Positions 1 to 12,000 of a stretch of 28,407 bases of DNA are shown in pieces. The position numbers were made by a program, and so were the translations under genes. How positions within the stretch are numbered: position 1 is the first letter of the stretch; each line of letters opens with the position of its first letter. The DNA comes from Seminavis robusta (Eukaryota > Bacillariophyta > Bacillariophyceae > Naviculales > Naviculaceae), in contig CAICTM010001480.1 in NCBI GenBank assembly GCA_903772945.1, positions 1 to 28,407 of the forward strand. The letters are read 5' to 3'. The notes under the pieces were generated by a model. That model saw nothing but the letters and a program-made list of their open reading frames with translations, did no database searches and was not told the origin of the DNA.

Positions 1-1
1 A

Positions 2-3000
2 AGTATATCCCCAAGTTCGAACCCAAGTACTAGTGCAATACCAAGCTACAAACCCAGCATCACTCCAAGTCAATCAGTACCCAGTGTAATCAGCAAGAAT
101 CCCAGTGCAATGCCCAGTTCATTACCAAGTGAAGTGCCCACAGTGAGTCCTGAGCCCAGTAGATCGCCAAGCTTCAACCCCAGTACGAGTCAGCTGCCCA
201 GCAGTTCCCCCAGTGTCAGCCCTAGCAGCTTTCCCAGTGCTATCCCAAGCAGCAATCCTACATTGAGTCTTGTGCCCAGTGACATACCCAGCTCTGGCCC
301 CAGCAGAAGCCAGAATCCGACCATTGATCCCAGCTCCAACCCGAGTGGCGCTCCCAGCTCTATCCCAAGCGATTCCCCATCTGTCAGTTCCAGTCCCAGT
401 AGATCGCCAAGCTTCAACCCCAGTACGAGTCAGCTGCCCAGCAGTTCCCCCAGTGCAGCCTAGCAGCTTTCCCAGTGCTATCCCAAGCAGCAATCCTACA
501 TTGAGTCTTGTGCCCAGTGACATACCCAGCTCTGGCCCCAGCAGAAGCCAGAATCCGACCATTGATCCCAGCTCCAACCCGAGTGGGGCTCCCAGCTCTA
601 TCCCAAGCGATTCCCCATCTGTCAGTTCAGTCCCAGTAGATCGCCAAGCTTCACCCCAGTACGAGTCAGCTGCCAGCAGTTCCCCCAGTGTCAGCCCTAG
701 CAGCTTTCCCAGTGCATCCCAAGCAGCAATCCTACATTGAGTCTTGTGCCCAGTGCATACCCAGCTCTGGCCCCAGCAGAAGCCAGAATCCGACCATTGA
801 TCCCAGCTCAACCCGAGTGGCGCTCCCACTCTATCCCAAGCGATTCCCCATCTGTCAGTTCCATCCCAGTAGATCGCCAAGCTTCAAACCCCAGTACAGT
901 CAGCTGCCCAGCAGTTCCCCCAGTGTCAGTCCCTAGCAGCTTTCCCAGTGCTATCCCAAGCAGCAATCCTACATTGAGTCTTTGCCCAGTGCATACCCAG
1001 CTCTGGCCCCAGCAGAAGCCAGAATCCGACCATTGATCCCAGCTCCAACCAGTGGGCTCCCAGCTCTATCCCAAGCGATTCCCCATCTGTCAGTTCCAGT
1101 CCCAGTAGATCGCCAAGCTTCAACCCCAGTACCGAGTCAGCTGCCCAGCAGTTCCCCCAGTGCAGCCCTAGCAGCTTTCCCAGTCTATCCCAAGCAGCAA
1201 TCCTACATTGAGTCTTGTGCCCAGTGACATACCCAGCTCTGGCCCCAGCAGAAGCCAGAATCCGACCATTGATCCCAGCTCCAACCCGAGTGGCGCTCCC
1301 AGCTCTATCCCAAGCGATTCCCCATCTGTCAGTTCCAGTCCCAGTAGATCGCCAAGCTTCAACCCCAGTACGAGTCAGCTGCCCAGCAGTTCCCCAGTGT
1401 CAGCCCTAGCAGCTTTCCCAGTGCTATCCCAAGCAGCAATCCTACATTGATGTCTTGTGCCCAGTGACATACCCAGCTCTGGCCCCAGCAGAAGCCAGAA
1501 TCCGACCATTGATCCCAGCTCCAACCCGAGTGGCGCTCCCAGCTCTATCCCAAGCGATTCCCCATCTGTCAGTTCCAGTCCCAGTAGATCGCCAAGCTTC
1601 AACCCCAGTACAAGTCACTGCCCAGCAGTTCCCCCAGTGTCAGCCCTAGCAGCTTTCCCAGTGCTATCCCAAGCAGCAATCCTACATTGAGTCTTGTGCC
1701 CAGTGCATACCAGCTCTGGCCCCAGCAGAAGCCAGAATCCGACCATTGATCCCAGCTCCAACCGAGTGGCGCTCCCAGCTCTATCCCAAGCGATTCCCCA
1801 TCTGTCAGTTCCAGTCCCAGTAGATCGCCAAGCTTCAACCCCAGTACGAGTCAGCTGCCAGCAGTTCCCCCAGTGTCAGCCTAGCAGCTTTCCCAGTGCT
1901 ATCCCAAGCAGCAATCCTACATTGAGTCTTGTGCCCAGTGACATACCCAGCTCTGGCCCCAGCAGAAGCCAGAATCCGACCATTGATCCCAGCTCTCAAC
2001 CCGAGTGGCGCTCCCAGCTCTATCCCAAGCGATTCCCCATCTGTCACTTCCAAAGTTCCAGTCCCAGTAGATCGCCAAGCTTCAACCCCAGTACGAGTCA
2101 GCTGCCCAGCAGTTCCCCCAGTGTCAGCCCTAGCAGCTTTCCCAGTGCTATCCCAAGCAGCAATCCTACATTGAGTCTTGTGCCCAGTGCCATACCCAGC
2201 TCTGGCCCCAGCAGAAGCCAGAATCCGACCATTGATCCCAGCTTTAACCCGAGTGGCGCTCCCAGCTCTATCCCAAGCGATTCCCCATCTGTCAGTTCCA
2301 GTCCCAGTAGATCGCCAAGCTTCAACCCCAGTACAAGTCAGCTGCCCAGCAGTTCCCCCAGTGTCAGCCCTAGCAGCTTTCCCAGTGCTATCCCAAGCAG
2401 CAATCCTACATTGAGTCTTGTGCCCAGTGACATACCCAGCTCTGGCCCCAGCAGAAGCCAGAATCCGACCATTGATCCCAGCTCCAACCCGAGTGGCGCT
2501 CCCAGCTCTATCCCAAGCGATTCCCCATCTGTCAGTTCCAGTCCCAGTAGATCGCCAAGCTTCAACCCCAGTACGAGTCAGCTGCCCAGCAGTTCCCCCA
2601 GTGTCAGCCCTAGCAGCTTTCCCAGTGCTATCCCAAGCAGCAATCCTACATTGAGTCTTGTGCCCAGTGACATACCCAGCTCTGGTCCCAGCAGAAGCCA
2701 GAATCCGACCATTGATCCCAGCTCCAACCCGAGTGGCGCTCCCAGCTCTATCCCAAGCGATTCCCCATCTGTCAGTTCCAGTCCCAGTAGATCGCCAAGC
2801 TTCAACCCCAGTACAAGTCAGCTGCCCAGCAGTTCCCCCAGTGTCAGCCCTAGCAGCTTTCCCAGTGCTATCCCAAGCAGCAATCCTACATTGAGTCTTG
2901 TGCCCAGTGGTATACCCAGCTCTGGCCCCTGCAGAAGCCAGAATCCGACCATTGATCCCAGCTCCAACCCGAGTGGCGCTCCCAGCTCTATCCCAAGCGA

Positions 3001-6000
3001 TTCCCCATCTGTCAGTTCCAGTCCCAGTAGATCGCCAAGCTTCAACCCCAGTACAAGTCAGCTGCCCAGCAGTTCCCCCAGTGTCAGCCCTAGCAGCTTT
3101 CCCAGTGCTATCCCAAGCAGCAATCCTACATTGAGTCTTGTGCCCAGTGCCATACCCAGCTCTGGCCCACAAAGCAGAATCCGACCATGATCCCAGCTTG
3201 TAACCCAGTGGCGCTCCCAGCTTCTATCCAAGTCGATCCCCATCCTGTCAGCTTCGCACCCAGTCCCAGTAGATCGACAAGCTTCAACCCCAGTACGAGT
3301 CAGCTGACCAGCAGTTCCCCCAGTGTCAGCCCTAGCATCTTTCCCAGTGCTATCCCAAGCATCAATCCTACATTGAGTCTTGTGCCCAGTGACCTACCCA
3401 GGGCAGCAGAAGCCAGAAATCCCCACACACCCTACATTGATCCAAGCTTTAAAACCCGAGTGGCGCTCCCAGCTCTATCCCAAGCGATTCCCCATCTGTC
3501 AGTTCCAGTCCCAGTAGATCGCCAAGCTTCAACCCCAGTACGAGTCAGCTGCCCAGCAGTTCCCCCAGTGTCAGCCCTAGCAGCAATCCTACATTGAGTC
3601 TTGTGCCCAGTGACATACCCAGCTCTGGCCCCAGCAGAAGCCAGAATCCGACCATTGATCCCAGCTCCAACCCGAGTGGCGCTCCCAGCTCTATCCCAAG
3701 CGATTCCCCATCTGTCAGTTCCAGTCCCAGTAGATCGCCAAGCTTCAACCCCAGTACGAGTCAGCTGCCCAGCAGTTCCCCCAGTGTCAGCCCTAGCAGC
3801 AATCCTACATTGAGTCTTGTGCCCAGTGCCATACCCAGCTCTGGCCCCGGCAGAAGCCAGAATCCGACCATTGATCCCCGCTCCAACCCGAGTGGCGATC
3901 CCAGCTCTATCCCAAGCGATTCACCATCTGTAAGTTTCAGCCCGTAGATACGCCAAGCTTCAAGCCCAGCACTAGCCAGCTGCCCAGCAGTTCCCCCAGT
4001 GTCAGCCCTAGCAGCTCTCCCAGTGCTATCCCAAGCAGCAATGCTACATTGAGTCTTGTGCCAGTGACATAGCCCAGCTCCGGCCCCAGCAGAAGCCAGA
4101 ATCCGACCATAGATCCCAAGCTCCAACCGAGTGCCGCTCCCAGCTCTATCCCAAGCGATTCCCCATCTGTCAGTTCCAGTCCCAGTAGATCGCCAAGCTT
4201 CAACCCCAGTACGAGTCAGCTGCCCAGCAGTTCCCCCAGTGTCAGCCCTAGCAGCTTTCGCCCAGGTGCTAATCTCCAAGCAGCAATCCTACGAGTCGAG
4301 GAGATTGAGTCTTGTGCCCAGTGCCATACCCAGCTCTGGCCCCAGCAGAAGCCAGAATCCGACCATTGATCCCAGCTCCAACCCGAGTGGGGCTCCCAGC
4401 TCTATCCCAAGCGATTCCCCATCTGTCAGTTCCAGTCCCAGTAGATCGCCAAGCTTCAACCCCAGTACAAGTCAGCTGCCCAGCAGTTCCCCCAGCTCCA
4501 GTCCTAGCCAGTTCCCGAGTAGTGCTCCAAGTTATATTCCAAGCAATTTCCCTAGTTCGAGTCCAAGCACTGCCATTGATAACAATGCTGAGCTGCAGAC
4601 AGAAATCAATACTTGGATTGACACTGGAACTTCTCAGTATGGGCACATTTCCACTTGGGATGTTTCCAGGGTGGATAACTTCTCCAATTTGTTTTCGGGT
4701 AAAACGTCCTTCGATGAGGATATCTCAGGATGGAGCACTGGCCAGGTTACAAAAATGAGATACATGTTCAACAATGCAGGCCAGTTTAACCGGAACATTG
4801 GTGGTTGGTAAGTTGTGGATACCTCGATATGGCAGACACACTGATGTTACCATTTCCTTATCAGTTTTCCTTCATTGATACACCAGGGATACCTCCAATG
4901 TGGAATCTTTTGAGGGCATGTTCTTTGGTGCAGCTCAATTTGACCAAAATATTGGGGGTTGGAACACTGCAAAGGTGTCAAATCTTGCAGCCATGTTCCA
5001 AGGAGCAACATCGTTCAATCAAGCTTTGCAAAATTGGGATATTGGTCAAGTCTCTACACTTGGAAGTACTTTCTATCAAGCGACTTCCTTTAATGGGGAC
5101 ATTGCTCTGTGGGATACTAGAAAGGTCTCAACGTTGCAAAATACCTTCTTTGGTGCTCAGACATTCAACTCAAACATTGCTTCCTGGGACACAGTCCTTG
5201 TCACAAGTTTGGACAGTACTTTCTATGGTGCCAGTGCCTTCAACATTGACATTAATGGCTGGAATACTGCTGAAGTGCTCAGTATGAGCCAAACTTTTCG
5301 AGCTGCCGCAGCCTTCAACCGAGGGCTCAATGGATGGAACACAGCAAAAGTGACTGCCATTAATGGCATGTTTCAACAGGCCACTGGCTTTGGTCAAGAC
5401 CTGAACAACTGGGACACAGGAAACATTCTTCTAATGTGGAACACATTTGGTGGAGCCTCATCTTTTAACGGAGATATTTCCAGCTGGGATGTCTCAAAGG
5501 TCACCACATTCTGGAATATGTTCAACTGGGCCACAGCCTTCAATTCTGACATCTCTGGTTGGGATACATCGAGTGCTGAACACATTGGTGATATGTTTCA
5601 TGACGCATCAAGTTTCAACATCAATATTGGTAGCTGGGATGTCTCGCGCATTGGATCACTTGCTAACACCTTTGCAAACGCATATGCCTTCAACCAGCCA
5701 ATGGGAGGCTGGGATGTCAGTGGAGTAACAACATTTCACAGAGCGTAAGTTATTGTGCAAGTTCAATTTATTGAGTGGAACAATTTGCCGTCCCTAAGAA
5801 TTTCTTTCTTCTTTTCACAGGTTCTTTCAAGCCAGTGCCTTCAACCAGAATCTTTGTGCTTGGAATGATCACATCAGCCCTACTGCAGACATGGGGAGTT
5901 CTACATTTTTTGGTACTAGCTGTGAGTCAAAGGAGACACCACAACTCTATGGATCATATTGGGGTCCGTTGTGTTCGATGAGTTGTGTGCCCAGTTATGC

Positions 6001-9000
6001 TCCAAGCATGGTTCCAAGTGGTACCCCCAGTTCTAGACCAAGCTCCGTCCCAAGTTTTTCTCCCAGTTCTGTTCCTAGTGCTAGCCCTGTCCCTAGTTTA
6101 GCACCAAGCCAATCTCCTAGTTTTGCCATTGATGACAGAGATGAGCTGTTGGCAGAAATAACTACTTGGATCAGCACAGGCTCATCTCAATATGGCAACA
6201 TCTCAACATGGGATGTTTCCAGGGTGACTGACTTTACAAGGCTTTTTCAGCACCAAGCATCATTTAACGATGACATTGGAAGCTGGGAGACTGGCCAAGT
6301 CATTAAAATGGAAAGCACCTTCAGGGAAGCTCATGCTTTCAACCAAGACCTGAACTCATGGAACACAGAGCGGGTGACTGAAATGAGCAGCATGTTTTTT
6401 GGTGCAAGGGCTTTTGCAGGAGATGTATCAAGCTGGGATACTTCAAAAATCTTAAGCATGTACAACATGTTTCGGGACGCCTATGCCTTCAACTCAGATA
6501 TCAGTGGCTGGGACGTGTCAAGAGTCCAGTCCCTCCTGCGAGCGTTTTATAATGCTCAGGCATTCAATGTCAATATCGGGGGTTGGGACACTGGCAACGT
6601 GGTTTCAATGAAGGAAACGTTTCAATTTGCATCCAGCTTTGACCAGCCAATTGGAGGATGGGCAACAACAAAGGTGACAGACATGACCAACACATTCCGA
6701 CATTGTCCCTCTTTTGATCAAGACCTGGGCAACTGGGATACCGCAAATGTTGAAACATTTGAAGGCATGTTCAGTTTGGCGAACTCATTCAATCACAATA
6801 TCGGTGGATGGAAGACATCATCAGCAACAAATCTGGAAAACACCTTCAATGGGGCTGCATCCTTTAACGCTGACATCAGTGGCTGGGACACATCGAAAGT
6901 AGCAACTCTAAAGCAGACCTTTCAAGGAGCATCAGCCTTTAACCTGCCCCTCGATGCATGGGATGTGGGCCAGGTTGTATCATTTGACAGCACGTACGTT
7001 CCATTTCGTGTTTGATTTCAATGCCTGTTTACTTCTCGACAAACCTAACTTATCTGTTTTACTGTGGCAGGTTTCAAAATGCTCTGAACTTCAATCAAAA
7101 CCTCTGTGATTGGAGTGTCCATATCAAGTCAGACGCAATTTTTGCATTCACTTTTGGGGGTACTAACTGTGAATCTACTGACACTCCTCAACTCTATGGA
7201 TCAAGTTGGGGCCCACTCTGTTCTACGGGTTGCGTGCCTAGCTCTGCTCCAAGCATGGTTCCAAGTGTTCCTCCCAGTTTCACTCCAAGCTCTGCTCCAA
7301 GCTCTGCTCCAAGCGATTCACCCACATCTAGTGTTAAACCCAGTGGACACCCCAGTTTTGAGCCAAGCACAAGCCAGCTACCCAGCAGTCTTCCTAGTGG
7401 AACTCCCAGCACTAGCCAGCTACCCAGCAGTATCCCCAGTGATTTCCCCAGTAATTTCCCAAGCCGCTCACCCAGTTCTAGTCCAAGTATTGCCATTGAT
7501 GACAGAGATGAGCTGTTGGCAGAAATAACTACTTGGATCAGCACAGGCTCATCTCAATATGGCAACATCTCAACATGGGATGTTTCAGGGTGACTGACTT
7601 TACAAGGCTTTTTCAGCACCAAGCATCATTTAACGATGACATTGGAAGCTGGGAGACTGGCCAAGTCATTAAAATGGAAAGCACCTTCAGGGAAGCTCAT
7701 GCTTTCAACCAAGACCTGAACTCATGGAACACAGAGCGGGTGACTGAAATGAGCAGCATGTTTTTTGGTGCAAGGGCTTTTGCAGGAGATGTATCAAGCT
7801 GGGAAACTTCAAAAATCTTAAGCATGTACAACATGTTTCGGGACGCCTATGCCTTCAACTCAGATATCAGTGGCTGGGACGTGTCAAGAGTCCAGTCCCT
7901 CCTGAGAGCGTTTTATAATGCTCAGGCATTCAATGTCAATATCGGGGGTTGGGACACTGGCAACGTGGTTTCAATGAAGGAAACGTTTCAATTTGCATCC
8001 AGCTTTGACCAGCCAATTGGAGGATGGGCAACAACAAAGGTGACAGACATGACAAACACATTCCGACATTGTCCCTCTTTTGATCAAGACCTGGGCAACT
8101 GGGATACCGCAAATGTTGAAACATTTGAAGGCATGTTCAGTTTGGCGAACTCATTCAATCACAATATCGGTGGATGGAAGACATCATCAGCAACAAATCT
8201 GGAAAACACCTTCAATGGGGCTGCTCCTTTAACCTGACATCAGTGGCTGGGACACATCGAAAGTAGCAACTCTAAAGCAGACCTTTCAAGGAGCATCAGC
8301 CTTTAACCTGCCCCTCGATGCATGGGATGTGGGCCAGGTTGTATCATTTGACAGCACGTACGTTCCATTTCGTGTTTATTTCAATGCCTGTTTACTTCTC
8401 GACAAACCTAACTTATCTGTTTACTGTGGCAGGTTTCAAAATGCTCTGAACTTCAATCAAAACCTCTGTGGTTGGAGTGTCCATATCAAGTCAGACGCAA
8501 TTTTTGCAAGTACTTTTGGGGGTACTAACTGTGAGTCTACTGACACTCCTCAACTCTATGGATCAAGTTGGGGCCCACTCTGTTCTACGGGTTGCGTGCC
8601 TAGCTCTGCTCCAAGCATGGTTCCAAGTGTTCCTCCCAGTTTCACTCCAAGCTCTGCTCCAAGCTCTGCTCCAAGCGATTCACCCACATCTAGTGTTAAA
8701 CCCAGTGGACACCCCAGTTTTGAGCCAAGCACAAGCCAGCTACCCAGCAGTCTTCCTAGTGGAACTCCCAGCACTAGCCAGCTACCAGCAGTATCCCCAG
8801 TGATTTCCCCAGTAATTTCCCAAGCCGCTCACCCAGTTCTAGTCCAAGTATTGCCATTGATGACAGAGATGAGCTGTTGGCAGAAATAACTACTTGGATC
8901 AGCACAGGCTCATCTCAATATGGCAACATCTCAACATGGGATGTTTCCAGGGTGACTGACTTTACAAGGCTTTTTCAGCACCAAGCATCATTTAACGATG

Positions 9001-12000
9001 ACATTGGAAGCTGGGAGACTGGCCAAGTCATTAAAATGGAAAGCACCTTCAGGGAAGCTCATGCTTTCAACCAAGACCTGAACTCATGGAACACAGAGCG
9101 GGTGACTGAAATGAGCAGCATGTTTTTTGGTGCAAGGGCTTTTGCAGGAGATGTATCAAGCTGGGATACTTCAAAAATCTTAAGCATGTACAACATGTTT
9201 CGGGACGCCTATGCCTTCAACTCAGATATCAGTGGCTGGGACGTGTCAAGAGTCCAGTCCCTCCTGAGAGCGTTTTATAATGCACAGGCATTCAATGTCA
9301 ATATCGGGGGTTGGGACACTGGCAACGTGGTTTCAATGAAGGAAACGTTTCAATTTGCATCCAGCTTTGACCAGCCAATTGGAGGATGGGCAACAACAAA
9401 GGTGACAGACATGACAAACACATTCCGACATTGTCCCTCTTTTGATCAAGACCTGGGCAACTGGGATACGCAAATGTTGAAACATTTGAAGGCATGTTCA
9501 GTTTGGCGAACTCATTCAATCACAATATCGGTGGATGGAAGACATCATCAGCAACAAATCTGGAAAACACCTTCAATGGGGCTGCATCCTTTAACGCTGA
9601 CATCAGTGGCTGGGACACATCCAAAGTACAACTCTAAGCAGACCTTTAAGGAGCACAGCCTTTAACCTGCCCCTCGATGCATGGGATGTGGGCCAGGTTG
9701 TATCATTTGACAGCACGTACGTTCCATTTCGTGTTTAATTTCAATGCCTGTTTACTTCTCGACAAACCTAATTTGTCTGTTTTACTGTGGCAGGTTTCAA
9801 AATGCTTTGAACTTCAATCAAAACCTCTGTGATTGGAGTGTCCATATCAAGTCAGACGCAATTTTTGCAAGCACTTTTGGGGGTACTAACTGTGAATCTA
9901 CTGACACTCCTCAACTCTATGGATCAAGTTGGGGCCCACTCTGTTCTACGGGTTGCGTGCCTAGCTCTGCTCCAAGCATGGTTCCAAGTGGTACCCCCAG
10001 CTCTAGACCAAGCTCCGTCCCAAGTTTTTCTCCCAGTTCTGTTCCTAGTGCTAGCCCTGTCCCTAGTTTAGCACCAAGCTCTGCTCCAAGCATGGCTCCA
10101 AGTGTTCCTCCCAGTTCCAGACCAAGCTCCATCCCAAGTTTTTCTCCTAGTTCCGATCCTAGTGCTGTCCCGACCGCCACACCAACAGAGCCACCTACGA
10201 TGCCTCCAACCCAACAGCCTACGTACCCTCCAATCAACAGTAAGTCGGATCTGGAAGCAGCAATTACCACTTGGTCAAGCACAGGATCATCAATCTATGG
10301 CCCCATCGGGAACTGGAATGTCTCCCAAGTGAATAATTTCTATGGTCTGTTCTTGGGCAATTCAGCCTTTAATGATGATATTTCAGGATGGCAAACATCG
10401 CAGGTCACGGATATGTCATATATGTTTTATGGTGCAAGAGGTTTTAACCAAGATTTGGCAACTTGGTAAGTTGGATTCTGCATCATGGCAAATGCATTGA
10501 GAATTGTGGTCGCCTAATCATTTTTTCTCCTTCACTGACTGACACCAGGGATGTGAGCCGTGTCACGACCATGTTGGGAATGTTTCATGATGCAAGAGCT
10601 TTTAACCAAGATTTGGCAACTTGGTAAGTTGGATTCTGCATCATGACAAATACATTGAAAATTGTGGTCGCCAATTAATTTTGCTTCACCGATACACCAG
10701 GGATGTGAGCAGTGTCACCTCCACATATTCGATGTTTGCTTATACACAAGCTTTTAAACAAGATTTAGCAACTTGGTAAGTTGGCTTCTGCGTCATGGGA
10801 AATACGTTGTAAATTGTGGTTGCCTAATCCTTTTCCCCCCTTCACTGACACACCAGGGATGTGAGCCGTGTTTTGGACATGTCGTTTATGTTTCATAATG
10901 CACCAGGTTTTAACCAAGATTTAGCAACTTGGTAAGTTGGATTCTGCATCATGGCAAATACATTGAAAATTGTGGTCGCCTAATCANNTACTTCACTGAC
11001 ACACCAGGGATGTGAGCCGTGTTACCAATATGGGGCAAATGTTTTATAACGCACAAGCTTTTGACAAAGATTTGTCAAATTGGTAAGAGGGTTTCTACAT
11101 CATGGCAAATAGATTGAAAAATTGTGGTTGCCTAATCAGTTTGGTTCATCGACACTCCAGGGATGTGAGCCGTGTCACCACCATGATTGAAATGTTTTTT
11201 GGTGCACAAGCTTTCAACCAAGACTTGTCAAATTGGTAAGTTGGTTTCTACATCATGACAAATAGATTTGAAAATTTTCAGTTCCCTAATCAATTTTGCG
11301 TCACCGACACTCCAGGGATGTCAGCGGTGTCTTCTGGTTTCGGCAGATGTTTAATGGAGCATCTGCCTATAATACAAATCTATGTGCTTGGTCGGACAAA
11401 ATACAAACTCATGACATGGGAAGCATGTTCTCTGGGACTGGCTGCCCAGAGCAAGCATCTCCAAGCTTCATTGCACCCAATTTGGTGAGCCCATTGTGTA
11501 ACGTTTGTAGCATTTCGGTGAGTCCACGCATTTTTCCTAGTTCAAATCCAAGCGAATCTCCAAGCATGGTTCCAAGTGGTACTCCCAGTTCCAGACCAAG
11601 CTCCATCCCAAGTTTTTCTCCTAGTTCCTAGTGCTGTCCCGACCACCACACCAACAGAACCACCTACGATGTCTCCAACAGAACCTCCAACGGTTCCACC
11701 AACGGAACCACCAACGATGCCTCCAACAGAACCGCCGACAAACCCACCGACGGAACTGCCTACGATGCTTCCAACCCAACAGCTTACGTACCTTCCAATC
11801 AATAGCAAGTCGGACCTGGAAGCAGCAATTGCCACTTGGACCAGCACAGGATCATCAATTTATGGCCCCATCGGAAGCTGGGATGTCTCCAGAGTGACTG
11901 ATTTTTCTGGTCTGTTTCAAAGCAATGATCACTTTGATGATGATATTTCAGGATGGCAAACAGGGCAGGTCACCACAATGCGGGAAATGTTTTATGGTGC

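Larger units (their letters stand above)
6125..9957 (+). repeat. Recent tandem triplication, unit about 1.36 kb
   Basis: The string gccattgatgacagagatg starts at 6125, 7492 and 8853 (spacing 1367 and 1361). Each unit holds N-cap, 11 repeats, one 75-77-nt intron, Cys cap and, for units 1 and 2, a Pro/Ser linker. Introns are as similar as exons, pointing to duplication at the DNA level and either recent origin or ongoing homogenisation. The breakpoints keep phase 2 on both sides, so each added copy would stay in frame. Confidence 0.93.
10222..11514 (+). other. Bead 5: BspA-type domain, 8 repeats, intron-rich (exons 6-12)
   Basis: The N-cap reads INSKSDLEAAITTWSSTGSS. Eight 25-residue repeats follow. 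The first two sit in exon 6, the next five each occupy one 75-nt exon, and the last (WDVSGVFWFRQMF...) opens exon 12. The bead ends in a Cys cap with NTNLCAW, GTGCPEQ, SPLCNVC. Repeats here (WDVSRVTTMLGMF..., FNQDLAT) match each other better than those of beads 1-4, so they arose by local expansion. The upstream linker (9958-10221) turns from Pro/Ser to Pro/Thr (TATPTEPPTMPP). Confidence 0.85.

Noticed and set aside
1835..3172. A 445-codon open frame on the minus strand and long open frames in other + frames across the stalk
   Set aside because: They arise because the 240-bp unit is divisible by 3 and lacks stops in several frames. The + frame giving Pro-Ser-x-x repeats continues into the bead domains and is the coding one.
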